64,000 nucleotides of DNA, taken from assembly GCA_026545765.1 (NCBI GenBank), contig CM048839.1, positions 63,608,601 to 63,672,600 of the forward strand, written 5' to 3'. A program made the translations under genes and the position numbers. Within the stretch, counting starts at the first letter, position 1. Every line of letters begins with the position of its first letter. The notes beneath the pieces were generated by a model. It ran no database searches. It saw nothing but the letters and a program-made list of their open reading frames with translations, and had not been told where the DNA came from. This document shows, in pieces, positions 1 to 13,000 of the stretch. Source of the DNA: Plantago major. Its lineage: Eukaryota > Streptophyta > Magnoliopsida > Lamiales > Plantaginaceae.

Positions 1-73
1 TTCAATATATATACATACACGACGTTTGTTCGAAATCTCAAAATCCTTATTTGTGTGTGTTTTTACATTGTAG

Positions 74-202
74 AGGCTACGATTGGTCACTGCTATGATG
101 GGACGCATCACTCGACCAAACAGACATTATATGGAGGCGAATGACATATTCGTGGTTGTTGATGAAGTTTGTGAACACTTACAAGATTTAATTCCAAATT
201 AA
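74..202 (+). other. possible terminal exon of an unidentified gene
   Basis: A splice-acceptor-like pyrimidine-rich run ending TTGTAG (to base 73) is followed by a short open frame with an ATG at 95 that ends in TAA at 200-202. Read from that ATG it gives 35 residues ending CEHLQDLIPN. I do not recognise it. The upstream part would lie outside the window. It may equally be chance in AT-rich DNA. Confidence 0.2.
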
Positions 203-329
203 GTATCCAGATTTATTATGTTAAACATGTAATATTTTCCGATTCAAGTTCGTATCCGTGTTAAAATTATAACTGATGTTTCAAATCAAAATTCTAAATT
301 CGTTAGACATGTTTTTTTTTTCGAAGAAG

Positions 330-403
330 AAGAACTGGCGATGCCAGTTCTTTGCGCAAAGAACCGGCGTACGCCAGTCAAGAACTGGCATCGCCAGTTC
401 TTT
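330..403. repeat. cluster of nested perfect palindromes
   Basis: Bases 330-353 and 380-403 are exact reverse complements of each other (24 bp). Each is also nearly self-complementary, with 9-bp arms AGAACTGGC/GCCAGTTCT around a 3-nt centre. Between them lie the perfect palindromes TTTGCGCAAA (351-360) and GGCGTACGCC (366-375). The block could fold into a cruciform or a strong RNA hairpin. No element or gene class was recognised. Confidence 0.9.
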
Positions 404-475
404 CAAAAAAAAATTAAAAATTACAAAACTATATATATAATCAATTTTTACAAATTAAAAAAAAAATTAAGATTA

Positions 476-516
476 AAACCGGCCATATCTAGATTTGGCC
501 GGTTTAAAACCGGCCA
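476..516. repeat. inverted repeat AAACCGGCCA
   Basis: AAACCGGCCA at 476-485 is followed by its reverse complement at 496-505 and again by the forward copy at 507-516. It sits just downstream of the larger palindrome cluster, in otherwise AT-rich DNA. Confidence 0.85.
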
Positions 517-1489
517 GATCATGATTTCCATTTTTTTCCCCTTGATATTTTCAGTTTTTTTTTTTTTTTTTGATTTTTTAATTAATTTCTATATTTTTAG
601 AAACTTTTGTATAAACGAAATATTTTCGGAAAAAAAATTTCATTCATTTTTTTCCGATTTATGTTTAGTGTTGTTATTTTGTGTTCGATCGTGCATGTTA
701 ATGTTTTTGTGTTTGCATATACGAGTTATTTCGATTTTTCGTTAGGTTTGTAAGATTGTTTTTGAGTTGGGGCATTTTGGTCAAGTTAAAATTATTTTGT
801 GTTGCGTTTAACATTGATGCGATAAAGTCCTCAAACTATAATAGTATTTAAGTTTCTTTTCAATTTCGGGTACCCTATCGGGTTTCGGGTGCTAAATTTT
901 CAATCCCAATCCCGTCCCGAACACACATAAAACTTTCGGGAATTTATATTGCAGGTATCCAATCCCTAAATATCCGACCAAATCGGGATTTTTTTGTATA
1001 GGGTCGGGACGGGATCGGGATTACCCGAACCCTTCTCCCACCCGTAATTTGAACCTGTTTATGTGCCTTTCTTTCCACTTATGTACTTAGGGCACATCAT
1101 AGTTTTTTAACTAAAAACAACGATATAATGCATAACAGGTTGTTTGGCATGTAACTTTAATTAAGGAAATTTCAATAAGGTATGAATGATGATGAATAAT
1201 TAAATTTTAATTGAGTTTTGAAAATTTGTATTTGGTGTAGAACTAAAATTTTATAAGGTTTTGTAATTTTTGTGAGTTTTAATTGATTAGTGACGCAATT
1301 AAAAAATACAACTATTATCTAAAACAAAAATGGTCAGGCCAAATAAGTAAATATGTTCGACTCAATTAAAATAGGTTGTTAATTGTGTGCCAAACAAAGT
1401 CACCTAAAAAGCCGTCTTGATAGAAGAAAATGACAAACATTACAGTTATAATTAGAAATGTCATGGGTTTTTACTTAAAAGTATCAATG

Positions 1490-1546
<57 letters not shown>

Positions 1547-2105
1547 AAAGATGACATAAAGTGTTAACTCATATATAAAACATTTTGATATTGTTAAAAA
1601 CATAATAGTTATACTTAAGCATATTAATCCGTCCAACAAACCTCGAAGAATAGAAAACTTGAAACCAAGAAATACGTGTTTGATTAACACTTGAAAAAAT
1701 TAATTAACATTGTATCTCATTAACTAAATAAATATGGTAGATCACAAAATCAAAACGTAAAAGTAAACACAATTAATTGAATTAACTAAATAGTTAGAAT
1801 GATTTTCAAAAAATAGTACTTTTCTTTCATGACATCAAGTTGATAAAATAAGGACCAATCAAAACATTTCATTAAGACAACTATAACAAATATTTACCAG
1901 TATGAATAGAGGATTTGTCACATATTTAAATGACTTGGACAATCTAGAATTGCTCCATCCTTTTTTATTAATGTATTAGTAATCCATTAATGTGAAGTTG
2001 TTCATCGAGAGAAGATGGATTTTGGGATTTTTAAGTTGTGGCGAGGTGTCACTTTTTTACTGGACCAAACAGTATGTGATGTAGTATAAAAACGGTTTAG
2101 TCAAT
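517..2105. other. AT-rich intergenic DNA, no gene seen
   Basis: Apart from the TA microsatellite I find no coding sequence. A G+C-richer patch at about 866-1045 repeats CGGG/CCCG-type words on both strands (tcgggt, cccgaa), as if left by an old repeat. Confidence 0.6.
1491..1544. repeat. (TA)n microsatellite
   Basis: An uninterrupted run of TA dinucleotides, about 27 units. The reading frame across it on the minus strand is low complexity and not a gene. Confidence 0.98.
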
Positions 2106-2109
2106 AGTC

Positions 2110-2910
2110 CAAGTCAAGGCCGTAGCCAGTCCGTCTTAGAGCTTAGGAATGAGGTGGTAATTCGTCAAAGTCCTTCAATCAATGATATAGGTCAGAGTGT
2201 CCTTCGCTAGCTTAGGTCCGTCTCTAGTGAAGATCCGTCGGCAGCAATGTTCCATCGGTAATGAACTTATGTGTTTATCTGAAATATGAGAGGAAGGGGT
2301 TAGACCCTTTTGGTTGGTTTGCCTAAGATAAATCGGACTAAGATTCAACTCGTTTAGGAGGCTGGTCAAGCTGGGGATCGGACCTCTAAATTTAGAGAGT
2401 TGAATATTAATTGAGAAGTAGTTGCTTACCGTGATGAGGAGTAAATGCGCTCCTATTTATAGTGGAGAGCCTCTGGGACAGACCTTTGACATGCCGGAGC
2501 TTGGTCGGCCTAGCGAGGTGATGACACGTGGTTTCGGAGTTAGGTGGCGCGTTTGGGTCACGCCCAAACTGACGACGTGTTCCGAGGTGGCCCACCAGAG
2601 CCTTAGGATCGGACCTGCCTAGAGGTTGGACTTAGACATTCTGAAGGTTGGGTGGAGCAATTATCCCTCACTTGTAACTGGGTCCGAGAGTAGGGTGATG
2701 GGGGTCGGAGCGCTCCAATACCCTATATCGGCCTTCTATTTAGTGTATCCTTGTGATGCAGCTGCCAGGCGTCAGACCTAATCCTTTAGACGGACTGCTA
2801 GTAGGATATAAACCGTAAAACGTCTTGAGCGCTTTAAGCCGGTCAGTTCAGAGGTCGGACTTAAAGGTATATATCAGTATCTTTAACAGTAATTTTAACA
2901 GTAGAACCGG
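2110..2910 (-). mobile_element. probable solo LTR or LTR fragment, gypsy (Tat-like)
   Basis: On the minus strand there is a TATA box (CTATAAATAGG, near 2,452-2,462) followed by a GGTAAGCAAC stretch. The Tat-like LTR at 15,632-16,483 has the same arrangement (CTATAAATAC, then GGTAAGCAAC). The block is rich in TCCGACC words, as that LTR is. G+C content is clearly above the flanks. No internal retrotransposon domain adjoins it, so a solo LTR is the simplest reading. The ends are approximate and no target duplication was identified. Confidence 0.4.
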
Positions 2911-3331
2911 AAAAATTATTGTGTAGTAATTCGACAAAAAACATCTATTAATCTAAATTATCATGGAATGATCACCTTGGATGATTTCACTGTTTTTTTA
3001 TCCTTCAAATGTAATGTATAAAGCAATCTTTACTAAAAAAAAAAGAAGATGCGTGTGTGGTCCTCTCAAATAAAAGATAAAAAGAAAGCCAATTTCCTAA
3101 CACTAGCTTAATGCCCTGTGACCTCAAACTCAAAGTATACTTTGTCGCGTGCATGATGCATCTTTAATGGAGATGGTAGATCACTGAACAATTGATGTAG
3201 CTAGTATCTCAATTATATCCTGTTTAATTTCTATCCATCCCGTTCTTACTCTACATTTTTAACCCTAGTCGTGACCCTACCTATTGTCCGACTAGCTTTC
3301 TTTCGCAGTTGGATGTAATATTAATGTATGG

Positions 3332-3341
3332 TATAAAATAT
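3332..3341 (+). promoter_or_regulatory. TATA box of the WAT1-like gene (candidate)
   Basis: TATAAAATAT lies about 130 bases upstream of the chosen ATG (3,470), a plausible distance for a short 5' UTR. A second TATA-like word (ATTTATAAAG) is at about 3,370-3,379. Confidence 0.45.
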
Positions 3342-3469
3342 ATGACTCTGGAAGAACATCATCTCTTTATTTATAAAGTGATCGATCAGCTATATAGTAT
3401 TGTGTTGTGTGTTAACTTGCTAGTCATTCTAAATTCTATCCCGTGAACAAATTAAAGCTTCGAAAAATT

Positions 3470-6400
3470 ATGAGAAAAACATGTTGTGATGTTGTGAAGA
3501 AACACAAGGCTTATATAGCTATTGTGTTTGTACAGATGACATTCGCAGGTATGTCGTTGCTCTCAAAAGCAGCGATTGTGAAGGGAATGAACCCCTACGT
3601 CTTTGTTGCCTACCGCCAGGCGTTTGCCACGCTTTTCTTGGCTCCGTTTGCTTTCTTCATTGACAGGTTTATTTACTTCATTTTCTAGAATCATATGTTC
3701 TTGTTATTTTACCATGCTTATGCTTCTTATCTCGAGTCTCTATGTGTAACACCGATATTTTCAACCTCATGAAAACATTAAGCTCCAATCAAACTTGTGC
3801 ATGGCTCTACTTTTAGTAATCAGGAGCTAGGTACGAGCATGAGGTGTTGGGATGAAGTCTCATAGTGTAATTTTCTGCGAAACCGTGTGTTATTTTTTCT
3901 AATATCATGCTCACCATGTTTTAATCATTTAATCCGTAGACTAAACATGTATATACCAAGAGTTGCACTCTACATCACATATGAAGCAATTAACATGTTG
4001 TAATATAGACTTTTTTTTTCCCCTGATACGTCCTACCGGGCTCAAATTGTATAACATGCTTGATTCTTCTTTGCCAGGAAAAGAGATGATCCATTGACGT
4101 GTAGCTTAATCTTGAATATATTTCTACTGTCTTTGGTCGGGTATGGAATCTGGAACAAAATAAAAAAGACTCTATCTAAAGTCTAAGAATTATGTCTAAT
4201 ATAGCTTAATTATGAAATTTGGAAAATAATTATTCTACCTACTCTGATTTTTAGGATTACTTTGAGCCTGAATCTCTACACATATGCACTTAATTATGTA
4301 TCTGCAACATTTGCTTCTGCAAGCATCACCACAGTTCCTGCACTTACATTCCTAATCGCGGTTATTTTTCGGTACGTACAACTTGATCGATGTCATATAT
4401 CAACATATATGATTAATAGATTATTGTGATTTTTTGCCGCTTAAAAAAAAATTACACACAAGATCGAATTTTAACGAAATTATTGTATATTTATAAAATC
4501 ACAGGATTGAAAGCGTTTCCTTCAGAAATATTGGTGGACTTCTTAAGATTTCGGGCTGTGTGATTACTTTATCCGGAGCAATGGTGTTTTCTTTTGTAAA
4601 AGGGCCGCAATTCAATTTCTTGAATTGGGCTAATGGTTCTGTTCATAAGACAAATTCTAGCACAGTCAATCACAGTAGCCATAAGAAATGGATCGAAGGT
4701 TGTCTGATCATGCTTTTAGCCAACGCTACTTGGGCCTCACGAACAGTCTTCCAGGTTAGAAATTTTATCTGAAGAAAGGAATTTTGAAAGCTAATAGGGA
4801 AACTTGAGAGAATTAGAGAGAAAAATAAAATTGAATTAAGTAAAAGTAATTTATTAAAATAAAAAGAAATCAGGAAAGAGGGTGAGAAAGTAAATTTAAG
4901 AGGTTGGAAAAAAACTGAGTTTTATTTGATCTATCAAGATAATTTTATTTTGAAAAGTGATAGTATGAAAGTTTGAGAAAAATTGGATAGGATATCGTAT
5001 TTATCAAATTAAAAGGAATATTGAAAGGGGAGGTGCAAAGAGAGGGAACAAAATAAAACACTAAGGCTATGTTATTTTCAACTGAAATTCTTAAATCGAA
5101 TTGTAGTATAAAATATAACTAAGTAGAATCGAATCGAATCAACTAGGCGGAATCGAATCGAATGAGTTTTGGTTGAAGAAACGAGCTTAGGCTCTTTTCA
5201 ATGAAATTCTTAATCGAATCAATCGAATCGAATTGTAGTATAAAATATAAGCTGTTAGAATCGAATGAGTTTTCAGTTGAAGATAATAGAGTCTAAAGAG
5301 ATCGAGGAGTGGACATTTTTTGTGGATTGTTTTGTAAAGCTAATAGTCCAGGGGATTAAGTCATGCTTTTGTTGGTCAAGCTCATTTGCCTATCTTGCTG
5401 TATTTGATTTGGGTTTTGCTGCATATCTTATGCAAATAAACCTAGCTAGTTGAGCAATAAATCATTTTAACTGCTCAAAATTGGAAAAAATTAACAATTA
5501 CACAGCTAATAACCATCAACCTTTTAACTCTTGCACTTAAAAATCTTAACAAGGTCATATCCAAATAGGGACCGCTATCCAAATTGCTAATCCGATACGA
5601 ACACACCAGTTCGGTTCAACTTTTGGATTTTGGACTATATGAATGCCCCTATTCTTATCCATATCGTTTTGATTTCAGGTGCCTCTAGTGAAGCAGTATC
5701 CATCAAAGATTCGTCTAACAATGTTCCAGTGTTTTTTTAGCTGCATACAGTCATTCTTGTGGGCTATTGCCATGGAAAGGAACCTATCTTCATGGAAACT
5801 TCAATGGGATCTCAATCTATTTGCCGTGGCATATTGTGTAAGTTTAATGAATTAATAATTAGAAGCAGATTTTAAGTGAAAAAGAAGAACTAAATTACAG
5901 TAAAACCTCAATGCCGTAATATATATTATTGTCATGACTAAAAAAAACTCTTATAAAAAATTATTACTAAATCGAATTTTATGTCAAAAATATATTTTCT
6001 GAAAGGAACATATCCATAGATTAAGTGTTAGATTTTATGTAAAAAAAATCCTACTAGCATCATAGTAGTGTTTCATTCAAACAATAAGTAGATCAGTAGA
6101 TGGAAATACTTTTAGATGGTATTGCAGTAGTATAAAAAGATTAATGTCAATAAGATTTGAACTTAATTGACAAGTTAAAAATGTTTTTTTACTCTTCAAT
6201 AAAGTTTACATACAAATCGCCAATGCGTGGTGCTAAATTAAAAAAATAAAATTGGTACGTACATATGAAAGTTAACAATTTTTTTATTTGGAAGGATAAA
6301 TTATTAATAAATTTATGAATAAAATAGACTAGTTATATCGAATCATACTATTTGTACACTCATGTAAAAAATTATTGAATAGGGCTATATTCAATATTAA

Positions 6401-7010
6401 AGAGGTTGGGCTCAGCATGCATAGCTAGCACCACCACTGTAAAAATTACAACTCAAAAGTCTACATCGCCATCACATACAACTTTGAATAATTATTTTGT
6501 ATCTTAAATTTCAGGTAAATGAAACACGTAAAAAAGAATTCTATAAAAATTATAATGCGATTATTAATATATGGGAGTATAATTACTGTAGATGTGTAAC
6601 ATATTGATAAATGACAGGGCATCGTGGTGACGGGAATATCATATTGGCTGCAACTAATAGCTGTGGAAGACAAAGGGCCGATATTTACATCCGCATTCAC
6701 TCCACTCACATTAATCATTACTGTTATCTTCTCAGCATTCATATGGAATGAGATACTTCATCTGGGAAGGTATGTAGCTAATCTATTATATGTTGAACAC
6801 ATACCCCGATACCCGAGTGTGCATATAAATCGAACTTTAAAAACAATCCAAAAATCCACTTGAAACTGGTATTTTTGGATTGGGTTTTGGATTATATTGC
6901 ATACCCGAAGATTACAAATCAAACCGATTTGATAACAATAGAATACTATTATATCAATAACACACTTCTGGTTAGGGCGGACTCGGAAAAAGAAAACCTA
7001 GGGCTAATTC

Positions 7011-7058
<48 letters not shown>

Positions 7059-10000
7059 CGGGTACAATTTTTTTGAATGAGTGGCAAATTATGTTGATTT
7101 TGAATATATAATTTTTTTATAAATGGGTATTTATAAATTGAGTTCAAGAGATTAGGAATTCAAAATTTATATTTAGAAAGAATAAGAAAATGCATGACAA
7201 TGATAGGCATCAAATGAAAGCTATAGGAAGGAGAAAAAAAAAATCTAAGATGACAAGAAAACAATTATATCTTACTCCCTCCAGTCCATTAAAACATTTT
7301 TAAGCTCTCACTTTCACTTCAATTATGGAATGGTAATAATAAAAAAAATAGTTTGTGAGAGGTATATATTGGTAAAGTTGTGAGTGGGTGATAAAGTAAG
7401 AAATAGATTGAATAAAGTGAGGTTAAAGTAGAAAAAATAATAAATAATTAGTTAGTGGAGTAAAAACATTTCATTTATAAGTTAGGAAGTTTCTAATAGA
7501 AGTCCAAAAAGAAAGTTAGTAAGTTATTAATGGAAATGATGGAGTAATTTAAAAGAAATAAAGATGAAAATGATAAATTCTTTTACGTCACCATTTTTCT
7601 AAATATAAGCAAAGACCATATCGAATCAAAATTAAGAAATAATAATGAGAAGAAGAAGTAAAGAGGAAAACGGTAAATTCTTGTACAAATCACGATTTTT
7701 CTGAATATGAGTAAAAGACCATATCTCTCATATTGCCTCAGGCCTCTTTTAGCTTTGAAAATGTATGTTGGACAACCATAAAATAATACCTATATTAAAC
7801 AGTCTCAACACTATCCAATCAACAAACAATTCAGGAAACCCCAACTCTATCAAGATATAATTCAAGACACTCCATTCCACTAGACGACGGGGTGGCTAGA
7901 TGTTCATCCGTCTTGGGGATTTGTGGGAGCTCGGTTGGGGAGTACTCTTTCTTTATTGCTGGTGATTAGTGGGGAGGTGGTTCTGTAGCAGTTTGGTCAG
8001 GCTGTGTAGTTTTATACTTTGGTTTTGGCTTTTGTTTGGTGTGGACAACAAGCTTTACTTGTATTTTGACAGTGTATTTAGTCTTGAAACTCAGATGCAT
8101 TTCTTATGCTCTGGTGCTTCTTAATAAATTTTTAAATTGTTAAAAAAAAAAACGACACTCCATTCAACAGTGTCATAAGCCTTTTGCATATCCATTTGGA
8201 GCATACATCTTGGAGATACATGTTGTCTGCCATACCTTTGACCAACTCATGAGCTATAAGAATGTTATCATGAATCAGTCACTCAGACAAAAAACTTGAT
8301 TGACTATCATCAATTACACTATTAATGACATCACTTAGTCTATTGGTCAGGATCTTGGAAATGATCTTGTATAAGGTGGTGACGCAAGATATTGGTATCA
8401 TTTCCTTCATAGTTCTTGCATCCTTAGTTTTAGGTATCAAAGTAACTAATGTGCAATTTACTGCTACATACAATTTTTATGATAAAAGAAATCATGAACT
8501 CCTCTCTTAACATCATATCCTGCAATTCTCCAAGCATGCTTAAAGAATTTAGAAGAAAATCCATCTATACCAAGAGCCTTACTATCTCCAGCCTTATTCA
8601 AGGCCTTAGTAATCTCATCATCAAGAATAGGTCTAATTAGCCAACTACCATATGCAGCTCTCAGTTGTTTCCCATCTCTAGTAGCCACCAAATCTACCCC
8701 TCTGATAGTAGTTAAACATTGCCCTACAAGTTGGCCATAAAAATGCATAACCTCTACAGATATATCCTGATGATTAGTAAGAACAACCCCGGTACCAGAG
8801 GACAACTTATGAATCCAAGCAGCTCTATTCTTCTCTTTAACTGAGGCATGAAAATATGCAGTGTTTCCATCCCCCAGTTGAAGCCAACTATCTTTGACAT
8901 CTTTGACATCTTTGACATAATCTTCTCATTGATGATTTCTAGTCATTTATCAAGCTCAGCCCTGCAATGGATCTCCTCATCAATGATAATAGGATTAAAT
9001 CGATCACCAACAAGTTGTTTCTGAGCACAATCCAACTTACTCCTAGCAATAGAGACTCTTTGAGGTACATTAGAGAAACTCATTCTCAGTTGTTAAGATC
9101 AGTCTAAAGATATAGCAATTTCCTCCATATAACATATAAAGGTCGCCATGTCCAAGTACACTTATTCTAGCTAGCAGACACTATAGTAAAGAAATATGCA
9201 CACTCAATCCAGCAGTTTATAAATTAAGACATAAATCTTCTAGGAACAGGAGGAACTTCCAAATGAATCAAAATGGGGGAGTGATAAGAGATATGAGGAT
9301 CAAGCAATTCTATAATGCACTTGTCAACGGAACCATTTTACATTTCCCAGGAAATTGTCTATCCTAGAGTAGATTAGCCCTTGTCTATTGATGTGCACTC
9401 AGAGATTTCGATTTTTGATGTAAAATCTGTAATCCCTAGATACAATCAAGATTAAATTTATAACTCGGAAGTCCTCAAATCCACAGTTTTTAGCGGAAAG
9501 CTGACTCGGGGTGTTGTTCTCCACGGACACTTAGCATAGGAACAAGCAAATATCATTTGTAAATTGTATGCAGAATAGTAAACAGATTGATCGCAGACAG
9601 ATTAATTAAATCACAGTAACCTTAAATTGATGAGATGTAATCGATGATGGGAAAAGTGTAAAGGATCCCCGACCTCCCTCTCCTATACTAATCTCAACTT
9701 CCTAGCTAAAATCCTACGCGATTACCTCTAACGACAACATGGCATAATACTACTGTGCTAAGGTGCAGTTGGAACGAGTACCCCTACTCAGTTTAATGAA
9801 ACTACTGTGTCACTCAGCAGAACATCACACCACGAAGGATATATAGAGTTGCATAACCACGATTTACGTCTAATAACTATTCCATTAATATATCATGGTA
9901 TATAAAGAAGTAGCAAAAGCAGAGTTACGGCGGTTCACCTTTACAAGAGAAAGTTAGCTACTCATATCTAAAGACAGAAATCAAAAAGAACAAGAAAAGA

Positions 10001-13000
10001 AAGAAGAAGAAGAAGAAGCTTAGTCTCTGATGTCTTCGTGTTGTTTCTAGGGTTTCCTCCTTCTGGTGCCTGACGACCAGCGGTTTTGGGGTTTCACTTC
10101 CCCGAGGACTGGTTCTCTCTCAGGAGAGCTTCTTTGTGAACGGTGTAGAATTATGAGACCCCTGAGGTCTTATTTATACTGAAAAATCCGAGCTCTAGCC
10201 GCCATTGATCAATAAGGAAGGTTTAGGAAGGCAGACTTTAGCCTGAATGGCTAGGAAAAAGCCTGGAGAATATCAGAAGCATGACTGCGGGTCACCTGGT
10301 GACCGCAGAGAGGCCTTCTGCGGTCCCCTAGTGACCGCCGACTTCGATTCCTGCAGATTCGAATCTGTTTTCTTCGTTCTTCGATTTCGGGCTTCGTAAC
10401 TCCGTTTCCTCGAAAAGTGGTCTTCTACAAAATTGCATCTTCAATTATCTTTGCATTGGTTGGTCGCATGATATGTTTTGACTCCTCGAACTCCGTGCAA
10501 CGACCAATCCGGCGTATTTGCTTAACTTTCTCGATTTCGCATAATTATGTCGTTTTCGTGCCTGAAATCGTGCAATTCCTCAAAAACGCGATCATGACCT
10601 ACAAAATACACACGAAGTTGGTAATTGACCGTAAAACGATACAAATATTGAATCTAAGGAAAAAAATGAGGGTCTAAAAGCATGCCATATCGCACATTTC
10701 ATTGTCACATCACACCCCCAAACCAGTTTCTTGCTCATCCTTGAGAAAGGAAAAAACGATAATCAACAAGTGACCATGAAATGAGCAACAAGCATAAACC
10801 ACCACATAGACAAGCAGCTAGTTTCTAGGGTTTCAAACTCTACTGACTCGCTTAGTTTCAACTCCAACTTTATGACTCCACAGCAAACAAGTAACAAGTA
10901 AGCATCTCTCACTACTACCAGTGGTTACAAGTGTAACCCAATGTCCTTCTAGGTGTACTTTAAAATTATTACCTCGCGGTAACGTTATGCAATCCTACTC
11001 CCAAAAGTCAAGGCACAAATCAAAGTAGTACTCAGGCTGCTTGGTAAGTAAAATAGGTAGGATAATATAGATGAGCGTTTGGCTAAGCATCATTAAAAGA
11101 CAACGAGGTAGAACAAAGGGTATTTCAGGGGGATTTATCCTTCCGAACACCGAGTTCCTTCCTTCGACTTCATCCTCTCTCAAAGACAAATCGTCAACTT
11201 CTCCTTTATCATCGTAACTACTTCATCGGTTGCTTCACACATAGACTACTTGCTCCTTTATTTTTTTTTCTTTTTATTTTCTTTTTCTTTTGACATACTA
11301 TTTTTTTTGCAGTCGTTTTACAGACTCGTATGCTTTTGTTTGGCCATCATTGGGCTCTTTTAGTCTCTACATTTTTTGGTAGTGTCTGTTCCGAATTCCG
11401 CACTTTTGTGCGTGCTGGTTTGGTATTCATGCCATCAACCATTATGAACATGTTAGCTTTTTAGGGCCACGCCGGTATGTGGGTAGTATCTGTAACATGC
11501 CCAATACGAAAACGGTAATTACAAGGACCACAGATCCACTCCGAGACTTTTGAACCTTTGCTTTTTTCGGTACTTTCTTTTCTATTTTTTCTGGAGCAAG
11601 AGCTAGTGATTTTTAGCACCGGTAATACAGTAGGGCCAACAAGGTTACCTTCGATGATGTTCATCTTCCACTTCTCCCCCAAACCAATTTCTCGAACTAG
11701 GGTTAGGGTTTTCTTCTCTACTTTCCCCCAAACCAATTCTCGATCATGACCAAAACATGATTCTCCTCCATTCTTTGGAACTCGTTGCTTTGTTTCTACG
11801 TTCAAGCTCGGCGGTAGGTTGTTGTCACCGCTTAAGTAAAGCATGTATAGGATATATGGTGGAGTTTCATGAGGGCTCAAAAAGCTTTCAAAGGGGTAAG
11901 TGAAAGGTATAGAAAAGGATTCAGAAAGGTGAGTACTACTAATCATATTCATGCTACTGACAAATAAAGACTCAAGGGTAGCAGTGTTCACACGGTTGCA
12001 CACAGGACTTCAATTAGAGTAGCAAGTAAACTCACTCATCAAAGTAGCATGGATCGGATTTGGTCAGAGCATATATTCAGCAAGCAGTGAAGCAGCAAAA
12101 CAAATCCACAGCCCCTCAACTTAGTCATGGTTCACACTCGGTACTGTCCCACAGATCAAAACTTTTTTCAAAAAGTGAAAGACCTTAGACGTAACAAATA
12201 AAAATGAAACTAGTACTAAAGCATAAATTAAATTACAAACTACTAAGTGCGAGTATTTAGAAGTTATTACAGACCGAGTAAATCAGCAAGTAGCAATCAA
12301 ACTCCTCCCCCAAACCTAGCTAAGAGCAGATAGGAAAACTAGGAAAGTAGAGAGAAAAAAGAAAAGATACTCCCCTTTCAGTGCCATGCTTCCATGGAGA
12401 AATGCATCTAGGATGGAGGATCATCCGCTGGAGGAGTAAAGAAATCATCCTGGCTACCATAGTAATGGCTCGGTCCTGTGCCAGGTGGCGGATGGAACGG
12501 TGGCTGAGGGTAGCAAGGTGGGTAATTATGCCGAGGGTAGTTCGCATAACTTGCTTCCAAGAAGGAAGTTTCTTGTTTAAGCAAAGGCAACTCAGTGCAA
12601 TTACATTCTCTCCTTTGACAGTTAGCGTACATCTCATCTTGCTGCCTTATCTCTTCTTGCCAATTAGCTTGGCACTGGTCTAAGAAAGCTTGCATCTGGC
12701 CCAAAGGCTCCTTGCTGCTCTTTCCTCCTATCCCTTGCTTCCCGAACTGCTTCCTGGTGTCTGGTAAACATCCGTTCGACCCTTTTTATAGTGAACAGTT
12801 CAGTAAGAGCCACGTTCCCTGCCTCTTTCATCTCCACTCCCTGCTCTTTACATATTCCTGTTATCAATCCTGGGAATGGGAGATTCCTCCAGTGGTTTCC
12901 TCTAAGTGAGAGCATTTCTTCCATAATGATCCGCCCAATATCAACGTAATGTCTCGTCATTATTGAGTAGACCAACAATGCCTCCTCTGCATCGATTCCC

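Noticed and set aside
341-745. 134-codon plus-strand open frame
   Set aside because: It starts inside the palindrome cluster and runs through AT-rich DNA. The product is a Phe/Lys low-complexity string without a recognisable domain.
1490-1690. Open frames across the TA microsatellites (also 6,860-7,111)
   Set aside because: Repeating Tyr-Ile from (TA)n. Not genes.
11461-12003. 180-codon minus-strand frame in the Athila 3' region
   Set aside because: No familiar motif, biased composition, and other copies are not available to show conservation. Kept only as a remark.
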